This document shows, piece after piece, positions 1-8,916 of a DNA stretch of 64,000 bases (position 1 is the stretch's first letter; every line of letters starts with the position of its first letter). The stretch is from Actinoallomurus sp963736325 (GTDB lineage Bacteria > Actinomycetota > Actinomycetes > Streptosporangiales > Streptosporangiaceae), in contig CAVTOG010000014.1 of NCBI GenBank assembly GCA_963736325.1, positions 434,001 through 498,000 of the forward strand, given 5' to 3'. The notes under the pieces were generated by a model, which did no database searches, had not been told where the DNA came from, and saw only the letters and a program-made list of their open reading frames with translations. A program made the translations under genes and the position numbers.

Positions 1-686
1 GTGATCTCGAATCCCCACGGGCCGATGTGGGCGCGATTGTCGTCCCACCACCCCTGCCAGCCCGGGGCGAGTGCCGCGTGACCGGCGTAGGCCAGGTGCT
101 CGACCAGTTCGCCGTTCAGTGCCGCCGCGTCGGTGGGAGACAGAAGAGATTCGAATCTGTCGGCGATGGTGCTCGCCGTGGTGGCCAAGAACTCCTTCCA
201 TAGCTGCTCGAACCTGACACGGGACGCGGGCTCGTCTGTGAGCAAAAGGCGGAATTCCTGGACGTTGTCCTGGCCCATACCGGCGAACCAATCGAGTCCT
301 TCAGCGCCGTACGGGGCAAGCGATGCGAGCGACGCCACGGCCGTGACCAGATCAGGGAGCAGCGCCGCGCACGCGAGGACATGCGGCCCCCCGCCCGAGA
401 TACCCCACATGGCCAGCCTGCCAATACCCAGGTGTTCACAGATCGCCCTCACGTCGCTCGCCGAGTCGGCGACGGTACGCCCAGGGTGAGACGTCGAATC
501 CCCGTAGCCGGGCCGGTCATAGCTGATCAACCGCAGTCCCCGCTCGGCGGCGTCGGTCACATGGGGGCCGTACAGATGCCGGGAATTCGGGGTGCCCATG
601 TGAACGAGCACCGGCCGGCCTTTCGGATCGCCCCTTTCCTCGACGGCCAGGGTCCTGTTATCCGATGTTCGAACCGTCCATTCCAT
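1..686 (-). CDS. alpha/beta hydrolase, 3' end cut by window edge
   Basis: The 228 visible codons read as an alpha/beta-fold hydrolase. The strand beginning RPVLVHMGTPNSRHLY carries the oxyanion-hole region, the nucleophile elbow reads GISGG (Ser about residue 96), and a cap region follows. The catalytic Asp and His would lie beyond the left edge. The start is the ATG at 686; no strong Shine-Dalgarno sequence precedes it, but no other in-frame start fits. It follows the mutarotase-like gene by 24 bp and is the last visible gene of the leftward operon, so it probably cleaves an ester or lactone in that catabolic route. The substrate cannot be told from the sequence. It could also be an epoxide hydrolase or haloperoxidase-like member of the same fold. 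Confidence 0.8.
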   Translation of the reverse strand, partial: MEWTVRTSDNRTLAVEERGDPKGRPVLVHMGTPNSRHLYGPHVTDAAERGLRLISYDRPGYGDSTSHPGRTVADSASDVRAICEHLGIGRLAMWGISGGGPHVLACAALLPDLVTAVASLASLAPYGAEGLDWFAGMGQDNVQEFRLLLTDEPASRVRFEQLWKEFLATTASTIADRFESLLSPTDAAALNGELVEHLAYAGHAALAPGWQGWWDDNRAHIGPWGFEI

Positions 687-710
687 TCGCGCTTCCGATC
701 AGCCGGAGGA

Positions 711-1046
711 TCAGGGGAGGTGGAAGATCTCGGGAAGCCGTTCCAGCGACTGGTCGACGCGCCGGTCGTGGCGGGTGATGACCAGATCCGCCATTTCCTG
801 CTGCCAGCGGCGATTGACGTCGAGGGCGTCCATCCGGGCCAGTGCGCTTTCGAACGACTCGGCTTCCAGGTATCCGACGACGAGCCCGTCATCGCGCAGA
901 AAAAGGCTGTAGTTCCGCCAGCCGGCGCTCCTGAGGGCGTCTCGCATCTCGGGCCAGACTCGTCGGTGCCGCTCCCGGTATTCGCCGATCTTCTCGCTCT
1001 CGACGGTCATCGTGAAGCAGACCCGTTCCGCGGGTGGACTCGTCAT
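711..1046 (-). CDS. L-rhamnose mutarotase family protein
   Basis: A 111-residue protein of the RhaM/DUF718 family, the usual length for this dimeric ferredoxin-like fold. Family features seen are RVCFTMTVESEKIGEYRERH near the N-terminus, HRRVWPEM, and the Trp-Arg-Asn-Tyr-Ser segment around residues 50-55. Members interconvert anomers of L-rhamnose or related deoxysugars. The ATG at 1046 shares ATGA with the stop of the CoA-transferase gene, so translation is probably coupled. An upstream in-frame extension to 1136 is rejected because it is low-complexity and lies inside the neighbour. The exact sugar is unproven; the neighbouring enolase-family, lactonase-like and oxidoreductase genes suggest a sugar-acid pathway. 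Confidence 0.8.
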   Translation of the reverse strand: MTSPPAERVCFTMTVESEKIGEYRERHRRVWPEMRDALRSAGWRNYSLFLRDDGLVVGYLEAESFESALARMDALDVNRRWQQEMADLVITRHDRRVDQSLERLPEIFHLP

Positions 1047-2266
1047 CTCGGAAACCCTTCTGGAGCGCCCTCGGCCGCCGGGCCGATCGCCCCGGCCGCG
1101 CGTAGCGCATGAAGATCGGAATCGGAATAGCCGCACAGCGTGGCGAGAACGTCGTCGGTGTGCTCGCCAGGCCGGGGCCCGCGGCGGTGTCCGCCGTCCC
1201 GGGCGCCGACGCGGACCGGGCTGGCCAGCGACTGGACCGCGCCGAAGCGTGGGTGGGCGGTGGTCACGACGAGTTCGCGGGCCGCGACCTGGGGATCGGC
1301 GAGGGCCTGGCGAACGCTGTTGACCGGGGCACAGGGAACACCGGCTTGGCGGAACCTGACGAGCCAGGTTTCCGTGGTGCCGGTACGGAGCGCGGCCTCG
1401 ATCTCGGCGACCAGCTCGTCGCGGTGAAGCAGCCTTGACGGGAAGTCGACGAACCGCGGGTCATCCGCGAGTTCCGGCCGGCCGAGGACGACGGTCATCT
1501 TGCGCCAGAACTTCTCCTTCGATCCCCCCGCGACGATCCATCCGTCCTGAGTACGGAACATCTGGAAGGGAGCCAACGTGGGGTGGGCGGACTGCGGCTG
1601 GCGACCTGTTTCGTGCCCTCGGCTGAGCTGCCACGTCCCCACATAGGTGAGCATGGCGATGGCCGTGTCGAAGAGGCTGACGTCGCAGTCGGCGCCGACA
1701 CCGTCGCGGCGCGCCGCGTGCACCGCCGCGAGGATGGAGCAGGCGGCGACGAGCCCGGCGGAAAAGTCCACGAGGGACAGGCCGGACTTGGTCGGCGGCC
1801 CGTCCGGCTCGCCGGTGACGCTCATCCATCCGCACAGCCCCTGGAGCATGTAGTCGAACGCCGGCTCCGCCCTGCGCGGACCGTCCAGGCCGAACCCGGA
1901 CAGGGAACAGCAGACGATGGCGGGGTTGACCGGCGCGAGATCGGCGTACATGAGCCGGAGGGTCTGCACGACGTCCCCGCGCAGGTTCGAGTACACGACG
2001 TCGGAGCACCGGACGAGGTCCTCGAACACGGCTCGTCCCGATTCGCTCGTCAGGTCGACGGCGATGCTGCGCTTGTTCCGGTTGAAACTCTCGAAGAAGA
2101 GGCTGTCTCCTTCCACGGCGTAGGGAGGGACACTCCGTCCGGCGTCGCCGTACGGCGACTCGATCCTGATGACGTCCGCGCCCAGGTCGGCGAGGTGGAG
2201 CGACCCGAAAGGGCCGGCGCCGTACTGTTCGAGAGCGAGAACGCGGATGTCGTCGAGCGGCCTCAT
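1043..2266 (-). CDS. class III (CaiB/BaiF family) CoA-transferase
   Basis: 407 residues, typical of the family. Landmarks are the N-terminal VLALEQYGAGPFGSLHLADLGADVIRIE block, the GDSLFFESFNRNKRSIAVDL segment and the LSLVDFSAGLVAA region holding the expected catalytic Asp. Family members move CoA between carboxylic acids, forming an acyl-aspartyl intermediate. Start and stop both overlap neighbours by 4 nt (ATGA), so it sits mid-operon. Its presence beside sugar-acid enzymes is unusual and suggests that an acid product of the route is activated to a CoA thioester. Neither donor nor acceptor can be assigned. Confidence 0.88.
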   Translation of the reverse strand: MRPLDDIRVLALEQYGAGPFGSLHLADLGADVIRIESPYGDAGRSVPPYAVEGDSLFFESFNRNKRSIAVDLTSESGRAVFEDLVRCSDVVYSNLRGDVVQTLRLMYADLAPVNPAIVCCSLSGFGLDGPRRAEPAFDYMLQGLCGWMSVTGEPDGPPTKSGLSLVDFSAGLVAACSILAAVHAARRDGVGADCDVSLFDTAIAMLTYVGTWQLSRGHETGRQPQSAHPTLAPFQMFRTQDGWIVAGGSKEKFWRKMTVVLGRPELADDPRFVDFPSRLLHRDELVAEIEAALRTGTTETWLVRFRQAGVPCAPVNSVRQALADPQVAARELVVTTAHPRFGAVQSLASPVRVGARDGGHRRGPRPGEHTDDVLATLCGYSDSDLHALRAAGAIGPAAEGAPEGFPR

Positions 2267-3144
2267 GCCGGGCTCCCCGGGATCCGGTAGAGGCGCTGCG
2301 CGTTGCCGACGGCGATGGCGTCCCGCTCCGACTCGGAGTACGTGCCCAGGAGTTCGTCGAACGCTCCCACATACGCGTCGTAGGAGCCCCACAGCCGATC
2401 CACCGGCCAGTTGCTGCCGAGTACGCAGCGTTCGGGGCCGAAGGCGCGGACGCAGTGGTCGACCCAGGGTTCGAGGTCGCCGACCGTCCAGCCGGCGCGG
2501 TTCATCCCGAGGCCGGAGATCTTGCAGAACACGTTCGGCGCCTGGGCCAGCCGAGTGATGCCCGCCCGCCACGACGCGAAGTACTCGGGGTCTTCGGTGT
2601 CACGCGGGTAGCCGATGTGTTCGAGAACGACCGGAACCTGGTCGTGTCGCAGCGCGAGATTCCGCGCCTTGGTCATGTTCGGCCAGTCGCAGTCGAGGTC
2701 CAGCACAAGGCCCAGGCGAGCGAGGCACGCGACGCCTCGTTCGAACGCCGGGTCGGTGAGATGGTCACCGGTGCCGAAGTCGCGGATCCCGCGAAGGAGC
2801 GGTGAGGCGCAATGCCGTTCGAGCTGCCGCTCGACGTCGTCGGCGGCCAGATCCGTGGCGGCCACGATGGCGAAGGGCACCGGTGACGTACGGGCCATCG
2901 CGGTGAGCCACTCGGTCTCCACGACGGGATCGGGCGTCCCGACCGCCGCCTGCACGTGCACGGCGCCGACGAGACCGGAGAAACGGGCCTCCGCCCAGAA
3001 CGCGACCGCGTCGTAGCGGACGGACTTGATGGCGTCGATGTCGCCGAGGATCGGATGCACGGCCTCTGGCGCCAGCCATCCGTAGGTGAGCTTGGGGTGC
3101 TTGAGGTCCCAGAAATGGACGTGGGTGTCGATCCACGGCCTCAT
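2263..3144 (-). CDS. amidohydrolase-2 family metal-dependent hydrolase (lactonase-like)
   Basis: 293 residues of the COG3618/amidohydrolase-2 type TIM barrel. The metal-binding HxH is at residues 8-10 (DTHVHFWD), and the C-terminal GSNWPVDRL segment carries the conserved acid. VVLEHIGYPRD in the middle supplies another conserved His. Relatives include L-fucono- and L-rhamnono-1,5-lactonases and 4-sulfomuconolactone hydrolases. Beside a mutarotase-like protein and an enolase-family dehydratase, a sugar lactonase role is the simplest reading. It overlaps both neighbours by 4 nt. The protein is cytoplasmic, with no signal peptide. Confidence 0.85.
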   Translation of the reverse strand: MRPWIDTHVHFWDLKHPKLTYGWLAPEAVHPILGDIDAIKSVRYDAVAFWAEARFSGLVGAVHVQAAVGTPDPVVETEWLTAMARTSPVPFAIVAATDLAADDVERQLERHCASPLLRGIRDFGTGDHLTDPAFERGVACLARLGLVLDLDCDWPNMTKARNLALRHDQVPVVLEHIGYPRDTEDPEYFASWRAGITRLAQAPNVFCKISGLGMNRAGWTVGDLEPWVDHCVRAFGPERCVLGSNWPVDRLWGSYDAYVGAFDELLGTYSESERDAIAVGNAQRLYRIPGSPA

Positions 3145-4211
3145 GAAGGCTCCTTCGCGGTGACTCGTTCGGCGGCGCCGGACCGGACGCTCCGGTAGGC
3201 GGCCGCGAGCAGTTCCGTCGTTCGCGCACCCAGCTCGGCCGGCGACCGGTTCAGGCAGTCCTTTCCGAGCGCGAGGTCGACGAGCGTGTTGGGCGGGCCG
3301 ACGCAGTCGTACGCGCCGGATCCCGGAGTGAGGTCGAGGCGGTGCTCGCCGGTGTCCGGCCGGTACAAGGCGACGCTGTCCCGTTCGAAGTCGATGTCCA
3401 GCTGTCCTTCGTCGCCGACGGCACGGATGTGCAGCTGGTCCCGCTCACGCAGGAAGCCCGGATGAGCCGACGAGCCGTTCACGGAACCGACGGCACCGCC
3501 TCGGTACGCGACGGTGAACGCGGCGTCGAGCTCCACCCGGGCCGCCTCGGGCTTGTGCATCGCGGCGTAGACGCGTTCGGCCCGCAGTCCCGTCAGCCAC
3601 AGCGCCGCGGCCAGCGCGTGACTCAGCTGGGCCTGCCCGTATCCGCCGCCCGCCACGGCCGGGTCGGTCCAGGTGTCGCGCTCGGGTGCCACGCCTTCGG
3701 CCGCCTTCGGGTAGCCGCCTTTGTCCAGCAGCAGGTCACGGACCCCTGAGCTCATGCTCACCAGCAGGCTCTCGACGACGCCGATGCCGTGCCGGGCGAG
3801 CAGTGCGGACGCGCTGCGGACTACCGGCCGATAGTTGTAGCCGAACGCGACCACCACGTGCCGGCCGACTCGTTCGCCGAGGGAGACCAGCTCCCAGGCG
3901 TGCTCCGGCCGCACCGTGAACGGCTTCTCCACCAGGACGTGCGCACCGCTTTCGAGCGCGGCCCGCGCGTGTTCGTAGTGGAACGCGCTCGGGCTCGCCA
4001 CGACGACGATGTCCACACCGGCGGCGAGTACGTCGCGGTAGTCCTCGCTCGCGATGGGAAAGCCCCAGCGTGCCGCCACGGCCGCCAGCGTGTCGGCGCC
4101 ATGCCGGCACACCGCGGCGAACTCGACGTCGTCGCGGGAGGCGAGCACCGGCAGGTGGGACGAGACCGTCCACGAACCCGCCCCGATCACCCCGAGACGC
4201 AGCTTTCGCAC
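3141..4211 (-). CDS. Gfo/Idh/MocA family NAD(P)-dependent oxidoreductase
   Basis: 356 residues. The N-terminal Rossmann fold opens with LGVIGAGSWTVSSHLP, and the family's EKPF motif (HVLVEKPFTV, about residue 96) is followed by GYNYRPV. The C-terminal alpha/beta domain is the usual length. Members oxidise or reduce sugars, sugar acids and inositols at a ring carbon. It is separated from the upstream enolase-family gene by 21 bp and overlaps the amidohydrolase by 4 nt. It probably carries out the oxidation step of this sugar-acid operon; the position oxidised is unknown. Confidence 0.88.
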   Translation of the reverse strand: MRKLRLGVIGAGSWTVSSHLPVLASRDDVEFAAVCRHGADTLAAVAARWGFPIASEDYRDVLAAGVDIVVVASPSAFHYEHARAALESGAHVLVEKPFTVRPEHAWELVSLGERVGRHVVVAFGYNYRPVVRSASALLARHGIGVVESLLVSMSSGVRDLLLDKGGYPKAAEGVAPERDTWTDPAVAGGGYGQAQLSHALAAALWLTGLRAERVYAAMHKPEAARVELDAAFTVAYRGGAVGSVNGSSAHPGFLRERDQLHIRAVGDEGQLDIDFERDSVALYRPDTGEHRLDLTPGSGAYDCVGPPNTLVDLALGKDCLNRSPAELGARTTELLAAAYRSVRSGAAERVTAKEPS

Positions 4212-4232
4212 GTGAAACCGCTCCCTTGGTCG

Positions 4233-5348
4233 TCAGCGGTCAACGCGATAGCGGTCGATGAAGTCCTGGTCCAGCTCCCACCCGAGGCCGGGCTCGTCCG
4301 GCAGGCAGAGGTGCCCGTCGACCAGAGGCCTGCGGTTGGTGATCAGATTCCAGTAGATCGGGTCACGCTGCGGCGCGAACGTCTCGGCGTACGTTCCGTT
4401 CGGAACCGACGCGAGAAGGTGGGCCGCCAGGTGGCCTTCCTCGTGGTGGGCCAGCTCGACGTCGTAGATGAGCGCCATCGCGGCCAGCCGGCGCCACTCG
4501 GTCGGTCCTCCGCCCCATGACGCGTCGTAGTTCGCCACGTCGATCGCGCCGCTGGTGATGAGGTCACGCATGCCCACGCGGGAGATCTCGCTCTGCCCGG
4601 CGGCGACCCGTACGCCCGCGATCATCCGCACGTCGTGGAGGCCGCGACGATCCGAGTGCCACCGGGTCGGCTCCTCGAACCACCGCAGCTCCAGGTCGTC
4701 GGGCAGCAGCTTCACGAAGTTCAGCGCCTCATCGGTCGTGTAGCCCTGGTTGGCGTCGACGACGAAGACGAAGTCGTCGTCGACGAAGGAACGGGCGTAC
4801 GTCAGCCGGGCGACGTCCTCCTTGGGCGGACGACCGCCGATCTTGAACTTCATCCCGACCATGCCGTGTTCCTCGGCGAAGAACTTCATGTCCTTCTCCA
4901 CATCGGCCTGGCTCGTTCCGTAGTAGCCGCCGATGCCGATCATCGGAATCGATGAGCGGTAGCCGCCCCAGAGCCGCCACAGCGGCTGGCCGACCGCCCG
5001 GCCGACGGCGTCCCAGACCGCGGTGTCCACGCACGCGATCGCCTGCATGGAGAGTCGCCGGTCGCGCAGCTGGTCGAAGGTGACGGGGAGCATCGCCTCC
5101 CACACCCGTTCCGGCGCCAACACGTCGAGGCCGGTGACGAGCGGACCTATCTCGTCGTGGATGATCGCGAGGATCTCGCTCTGTTCCTCATCGGTGTCGG
5201 CGTTGTAGGCGGTGCCCGTCAGCCCGTCCGACGTACGGACCGTGGTGATGATCGTGCACCTGTTGCGCATCTCGTAGTAGCTGCCCCGGTAGAGATGCTC
5301 CAGCGGAACGCGTAGTGGAATCGTCTCGATCCGTTCGATACGTGACAT
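4233..5348 (-). CDS. mandelate racemase/muconate lactonizing enzyme family dehydratase
   Basis: Enolase-superfamily protein of 371 residues from the ATG at 5348 (a GTG at 5372 is the alternative; neither has a good ribosome site, but family members usually begin near this ATG). The capping domain ends near residue 120. The barrel shows KFKIGG (catalytic Lys), VVDANQG (metal Asp), WFEEP (metal Glu) and a later Glu-Ile pair. These residues fit an acid-sugar dehydratase or an epimerase. It is the first gene of the leftward operon, downstream of a promoter and a LacI-type site at 5391-5437. Confidence 0.87.
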   Translation of the reverse strand: MSRIERIETIPLRVPLEHLYRGSYYEMRNRCTIITTVRTSDGLTGTAYNADTDEEQSEILAIIHDEIGPLVTGLDVLAPERVWEAMLPVTFDQLRDRRLSMQAIACVDTAVWDAVGRAVGQPLWRLWGGYRSSIPMIGIGGYYGTSQADVEKDMKFFAEEHGMVGMKFKIGGRPPKEDVARLTYARSFVDDDFVFVVDANQGYTTDEALNFVKLLPDDLELRWFEEPTRWHSDRRGLHDVRMIAGVRVAAGQSEISRVGMRDLITSGAIDVANYDASWGGGPTEWRRLAAMALIYDVELAHHEEGHLAAHLLASVPNGTYAETFAPQRDPIYWNLITNRRPLVDGHLCLPDEPGLGWELDQDFIDRYRVDR

Positions 5349-5390
5349 CGCCCATCCAGTCGCTCGGCGCACTGGTGAGCCGAGGCAATC

Positions 5391-5406
5391 TTGGTATCGT
5401 TTCCAG
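5391..5406. promoter_or_regulatory. LacI-type operator-like palindrome (site A)
   Basis: The sequence TTGGTATCGTTTCCAG is an imperfect 16-bp inverted repeat with a central CG, the layout usual for LacI-family operators. It resembles three other sites in the window (5707, 10606 and 10630). It lies directly downstream of a leftward -10 element, where a repressor would block initiation. The LacI gene at 16177 is the inferred binder. Confidence 0.6.
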
Positions 5407-5408
5407 GG

Positions 5409-5437
5409 AGAGTAAGACGCCGCCCTCGATGCGTCAA
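5409..5437 (-). promoter_or_regulatory. leftward sigma-70-like promoter of the sugar-acid operon
   Basis: Read on the minus strand, TTGACG (5437-5432) is followed by a 17-nt spacer and TACTCT (5414-5409). This is close to the actinobacterial housekeeping consensus. The transcript would start at or inside operator site A and run into the enolase-family gene at 5348. Assigned by eye from sequence only. Confidence 0.5.
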
Positions 5438-5672
5438 GGAGGCGTGAACGTCACGGTCCGGGCCTTATGGTCGGGTCGATGGTGCCGCGTCTGGATGTGG
5501 ACCCCGGCAGCCCCGGCATGGCTGCCGGTCCTTCTTTCGTTGGCCTCGCGAGCACTCCGCGGACGCACCTCACCTCGGCAGATGCCTCTCTCACGGCGCG
5601 ACGGGCCGGGCCGTGAGGTGGCGTACCGGCGTCTTGGCCTCCGTTCGAGCTATGTGGTTACCCTGTCCATGG
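5438..5672. other. gene-free spacer between the divergent catabolic operons
   Basis: This is the rest of the roughly 510-bp divergent spacer. Short open frames can be read through it, but none has a usable ribosome site or a recognisable protein. No riboswitch or RNA gene was recognised. The functional elements are at the two ends (promoters and LacI-type sites). Confidence 0.5.
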
Positions 5673-5698
5673 TTGACATCTAACGCTTAAGGTATTAA
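5673..5698 (+). promoter_or_regulatory. candidate rightward promoter before binding protein 1
   Basis: A perfect TTGACA (5673-5678) is followed by an AT-rich stretch with TATTAA at 5693-5698. The 14-nt spacing is shorter than ideal, so the true -10 may be slightly displaced. LacI-type site B begins 9 nt further on. The gene starts at 5885, leaving a leader of about 180 nt in which nothing else was recognised. Confidence 0.35.
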
Positions 5699-5706
5699 AC
5701 CCTCTG

Positions 5707-5722
5707 TTGGAATCGATTCCCA
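5707..5722. promoter_or_regulatory. LacI-type operator-like palindrome (site B)
   Basis: TTGGAATCGATTCCCA contains the perfect 12-bp palindrome GGAATCGATTCC and is the best of the four related sites. It sits just downstream of a TTGACA-containing promoter region for the rightward operon, the position of a repressor site. Confidence 0.65.
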
Positions 5723-5884
5723 TTGATCGACTCCGTGGTGCTCACGGTTGTTGGAGCACGACAGGGGGTGGCGGCAACGTGCTGCCGTTGATGGAGGACG
5801 ACTCACTCGACGCGGCACGAAAGCGCCGTGACCGCGTTCCGCATCAGCACCTGCTTCGGACATCTCATCTCAAAGGAGGCCCAT

Positions 5885-7483
5885 ATGCGCAGGATGTTCG
5901 CAGTGCTCGCGCCGCTGGCCACAGTGTGTCTCGTGGTATCCGGATGCGCCGGATCGCCCACCGGATCCGAAAAACAGAACGCTTCACAACGGTACGTGAT
6001 CGGCGGCACCTACACCCAGGTGAACCGCTCCGACCTGGGGTCGCTCGACCCGTACATCAAGGGGCCGTTCGCCACGGACTACATGCTCTACGACCCGCTG
6101 GTCAACCTGCAGCCGGACGGAAAGTTCGTCTCCGGGCTGGCGACGAGCTGGACGGTCGACGCCAAGTCGGCCAGCTTCACCCTGCGCAAGGGAGTGACCT
6201 GTTCGGATGGGGCGCCGCTGACCGCGGGGCAGATCGCCGCCGCGATCAACTACGTCAGCAATCCCAAGAACGCCTCGTCGCAGTACAGCATCAACACTCC
6301 GACGGTGCCGCTCACCGCGGTCGGCGACGATACGGCGGGCAAGGTCAAGGTCACTCTCAAGCAGCCGTTCGGGTTCTTGCTGCAGACCATCGGGTTGCTG
6401 CCGATCGTGTGCGACAAGGGCATGAAGAACCGCAAGCTGCTCACCAACGGATCCGACGGGACCGGGCCGTACGTGGTCTCCCAGGTCGTTCCGGGCGTGA
6501 GCCAGACCCTCACCCTCCGCAAGGACTACGCCTGGGGCCCGGGCGGCCAGACCGCCAACACGCCCGGCCTGCCCGCCAAGATCGTGCTCAAGGACGTCTC
6601 CGACCAGACCGCAGGGGCCAACCTCCTGCTGTCCGGTGAGGTCAACATGGTTCCGATCAGCTCGGAGGACCAGGAACGGCTCATCGCGCGCGGCCTCAAG
6701 AAGGTGGAGGAGCCGCTGTCGGGCGCCTGGCTGTGGTTCAACCAGCGCGACGGACACGCCACCGCGGACAAGCTGGTCCGGCAGGCGCTGGTCGGCGCGG
6801 TGGACATCCCGCAGGCCGTCAAGGTCAACGCCCAGGGCCGGGGAAACCGCGCGACCGGACTCGTCACCAGGACCCCGCGGTTCTGCCACGCCGACACGGT
6901 CACCGGCAACCTGCCCGCCTACGATGTCGCCGCCGCCGGGAGGCTGCTGGACCAGGCGGGGTGGATCAAGGGCGCCGACGGCATCCGCAGCAAGGCCGGC
7001 AAGCCGCTGACCATCGACGCTCACTACACGCCGGAATTCAGCTCGCCCTATGAGAAGCCGACCACCGAGCTGCTCGCCCAGCAGTGGAAGGCGCTCGGGA
7101 TCAAGGTGACGCAGTCCTCCGACACGCCCCTCGCCTTCGGCAAGATTCAGGAGAGCGGTGGCTACGACGTCTACGTACAGGGCTACTACCTGTCCCTGCC
7201 ATCGCAGCTCGTCCCCTTCGTCACCGGTCCGACTCCCGCCGATGGCGGCCGCAACTTCGCCGGCATTCACAACAAGGAGTACGAACAACTCGCCGCCAAG
7301 GCCGCCGCGATGACGCCGCCGCAGGCGTGCACCCTCTGGAACCAGGCCGAACGGGCGCTCATCGGCAACCTCGACATCGCGCCGATCGCAGACCGGCCCG
7401 CGCCGGTCTTCTACAACCACGCCGAGGCCCAGTCCGTCGGCTTCTCGAACCCCATTCCGATGAGCATCCGGCTGCTCAAGTAG
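5885..7483 (+). CDS. ABC transporter family-5 solute-binding lipoprotein 1 (DppA/OppA type)
   Basis: 532-residue extracytoplasmic solute-binding protein. The ATG at 5885 follows a textbook AAAGGAGG at 5872-5879, so an in-frame extension from 5828 is rejected. Residues 1-20 form a lipoprotein signal peptide with lipobox VSGC. SBP_bac_5 landmarks follow: LGSLDPYIKG, YDPLVNLQPDGKFVSGLA, TLRKGVTCSDG and the C-terminal NPIPMSIRLLK. Family members capture peptides, nickel chelates or glycans for an ABC importer. No permease or ATPase accompanies it. It is followed by a carboxypeptidase-like and a glycosidase-like gene, with LacI-type site B upstream. Four Cys positions after the lipobox are shared with the other four copies in the window. 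Confidence 0.92.
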   Translation: MRRMFAVLAPLATVCLVVSGCAGSPTGSEKQNASQRYVIGGTYTQVNRSDLGSLDPYIKGPFATDYMLYDPLVNLQPDGKFVSGLATSWTVDAKSASFTLRKGVTCSDGAPLTAGQIAAAINYVSNPKNASSQYSINTPTVPLTAVGDDTAGKVKVTLKQPFGFLLQTIGLLPIVCDKGMKNRKLLTNGSDGTGPYVVSQVVPGVSQTLTLRKDYAWGPGGQTANTPGLPAKIVLKDVSDQTAGANLLLSGEVNMVPISSEDQERLIARGLKKVEEPLSGAWLWFNQRDGHATADKLVRQALVGAVDIPQAVKVNAQGRGNRATGLVTRTPRFCHADTVTGNLPAYDVAAAGRLLDQAGWIKGADGIRSKAGKPLTIDAHYTPEFSSPYEKPTTELLAQQWKALGIKVTQSSDTPLAFGKIQESGGYDVYVQGYYLSLPSQLVPFVTGPTPADGGRNFAGIHNKEYEQLAAKAAAMTPPQACTLWNQAERALIGNLDIAPIADRPAPVFYNHAEAQSVGFSNPIPMSIRLLK

Positions 7484-7524
7484 CCGGCACGAGGGCATCG
7501 TCCCTGATCAACGCAGGAGAATCA

Positions 7525-8916
7525 GTGATCAACATTCCGGACGTCATCAGGGACGTTCCCCACTTCGACGCCTTCTGTTCCGTCGAAGAGCTCCTTGGAC
7601 TGGTCGAGCGGCTCCGTACGGATGAGCGATTCGACGTCACCGAGGCCGGCACCAGTGCGGGAGGCGTACCCATCCACCACGTCCGCTTCGGGCGTGGCTC
7701 GGTCAAGGCGATGCTGGTGGGCTTCCCGCACTGCAAGGAACCCATCTGCGGCATGACCGTGTCCAGCCTGCTGACCCTGCTGCAGCAGGGACATCCGGCT
7801 CTGGTCGGCGCGGACGTCGAATGGCATGTCGTGTCCTGTGCCGACCCGGACGGCGCGCTGCTCAACGAGGGCTGGACGCAACAGCCGATCACCATGGACG
7901 GCTACATGCGGAACTTCTACGTTCAAGTGCTCGGTGACCAGGTCGACGGCTCCTTCCCGGTCAGCCACAAGAGACTGGTGTGGGACCGGCCGTCACGGGA
8001 GGCGGCGATCCTGCAACGGCTTCTCGACCGGATCCGCCCGGACTTCTACTACTCGCTGCACAACGCCTGGATCGGCGGGGCGTACTACTTCCTCAACCGT
8101 GACATCGACCACGAATACCACCGCGAGATCTATGCGCTGCTCGACGGGGTGGGCATGTCCGTCCATGGTCGCCCCATGTGGCGGGAGTTCTGCGCGCCGT
8201 ACGGCCCAGGCATCTCCGAGATGTGGACTGTCCGGAAGCTTTATGACTACCTAGAGCCGTCCACACCCGCGCCCGAGGAGTTCATCCCGTACGGCACCAC
8301 CTCATGTGACTACCTGGCGGAGATCAAGCCGGACGCGCTGTGCCTGGTGTCGGAGATGGGCTACGTCCGCCATCCCGGCGACGAGTCGGCACGGGAGACC
8401 GGGCAGAACCTCCGGCGGTTCGCGTTGCGCGTCGACGCGGACAGCAAGTACCTCGCCTCCCTGCTCATCGAGCAGTGGGAGAAGGTCAAGGACGACGTGG
8501 ACACCGGCAACCCGATCCACCGCGCCGTCCTGACCGGCGCGGTCCTGCCGGCCAGAGAGCGGCTTTGCGAAGGCGGCCGGCCCATGTCTCTCTACCCCAC
8601 ACCGAAGATCTTGTTCAACGCCGACAACGACCGGACGATGACGGAGGCCGACGCGTTCCAGGTCTGCATGGTCGAGGGCGGTTTCTTCTTCCTCTGCCAG
8701 AGCTACCAATTCGTCCGGCTGCTGCGGGCATCGCCCCAGACTCCCTCCGTACGGCGGGCGGTCGAACGACTGGAGCGGGCCTACGACGACGTGCTCACCG
8801 AGATCAAGCGTCATGTCGACTTCGACGCGTTCGAGGTCATCGACTGCGACACGCTAACGAAGGCGCAACTCGGCAGCGGACTGATCGTGCTCAACTCGCT
8901 GCTGGAGAAGCCGTGA
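7525..8916 (+). CDS. M14-family zinc carboxypeptidase-like protein
   Basis: 463 residues from the GTG at 7525, which has AGGAGA seven to eleven nt upstream. The zinc-binding HxxE reads PHCKEP (His about residue 75), and a later SLHNAW supplies the third zinc His. YFLNRDIDHEY and LVSEMGYV fit the substrate Arg region and the catalytic Glu of metallocarboxypeptidases, though assignment of the last is tentative. No signal peptide is present, so it acts in the cytoplasm. It lies 41 bp after binding protein 1 and overlaps the DUF4038 gene by 4 nt, so it probably trims an imported amide- or peptide-linked substrate. A deacylase-type M14 activity is an alternative. Confidence 0.75.
   Translation: MINIPDVIRDVPHFDAFCSVEELLGLVERLRTDERFDVTEAGTSAGGVPIHHVRFGRGSVKAMLVGFPHCKEPICGMTVSSLLTLLQQGHPALVGADVEWHVVSCADPDGALLNEGWTQQPITMDGYMRNFYVQVLGDQVDGSFPVSHKRLVWDRPSREAAILQRLLDRIRPDFYYSLHNAWIGGAYYFLNRDIDHEYHREIYALLDGVGMSVHGRPMWREFCAPYGPGISEMWTVRKLYDYLEPSTPAPEEFIPYGTTSCDYLAEIKPDALCLVSEMGYVRHPGDESARETGQNLRRFALRVDADSKYLASLLIEQWEKVKDDVDTGNPIHRAVLTGAVLPARERLCEGGRPMSLYPTPKILFNADNDRTMTEADAFQVCMVEGGFFFLCQSYQFVRLLRASPQTPSVRRAVERLERAYDDVLTEIKRHVDFDAFEVIDCDTLTKAQLGSGLIVLNSLLEKP

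Noticed and set aside
5315..5683. Possible small gene in the divergent spacer
   Set aside because: The frame crosses the promoter and LacI-type site A, has no usable start with a ribosome site and gives no recognisable protein.
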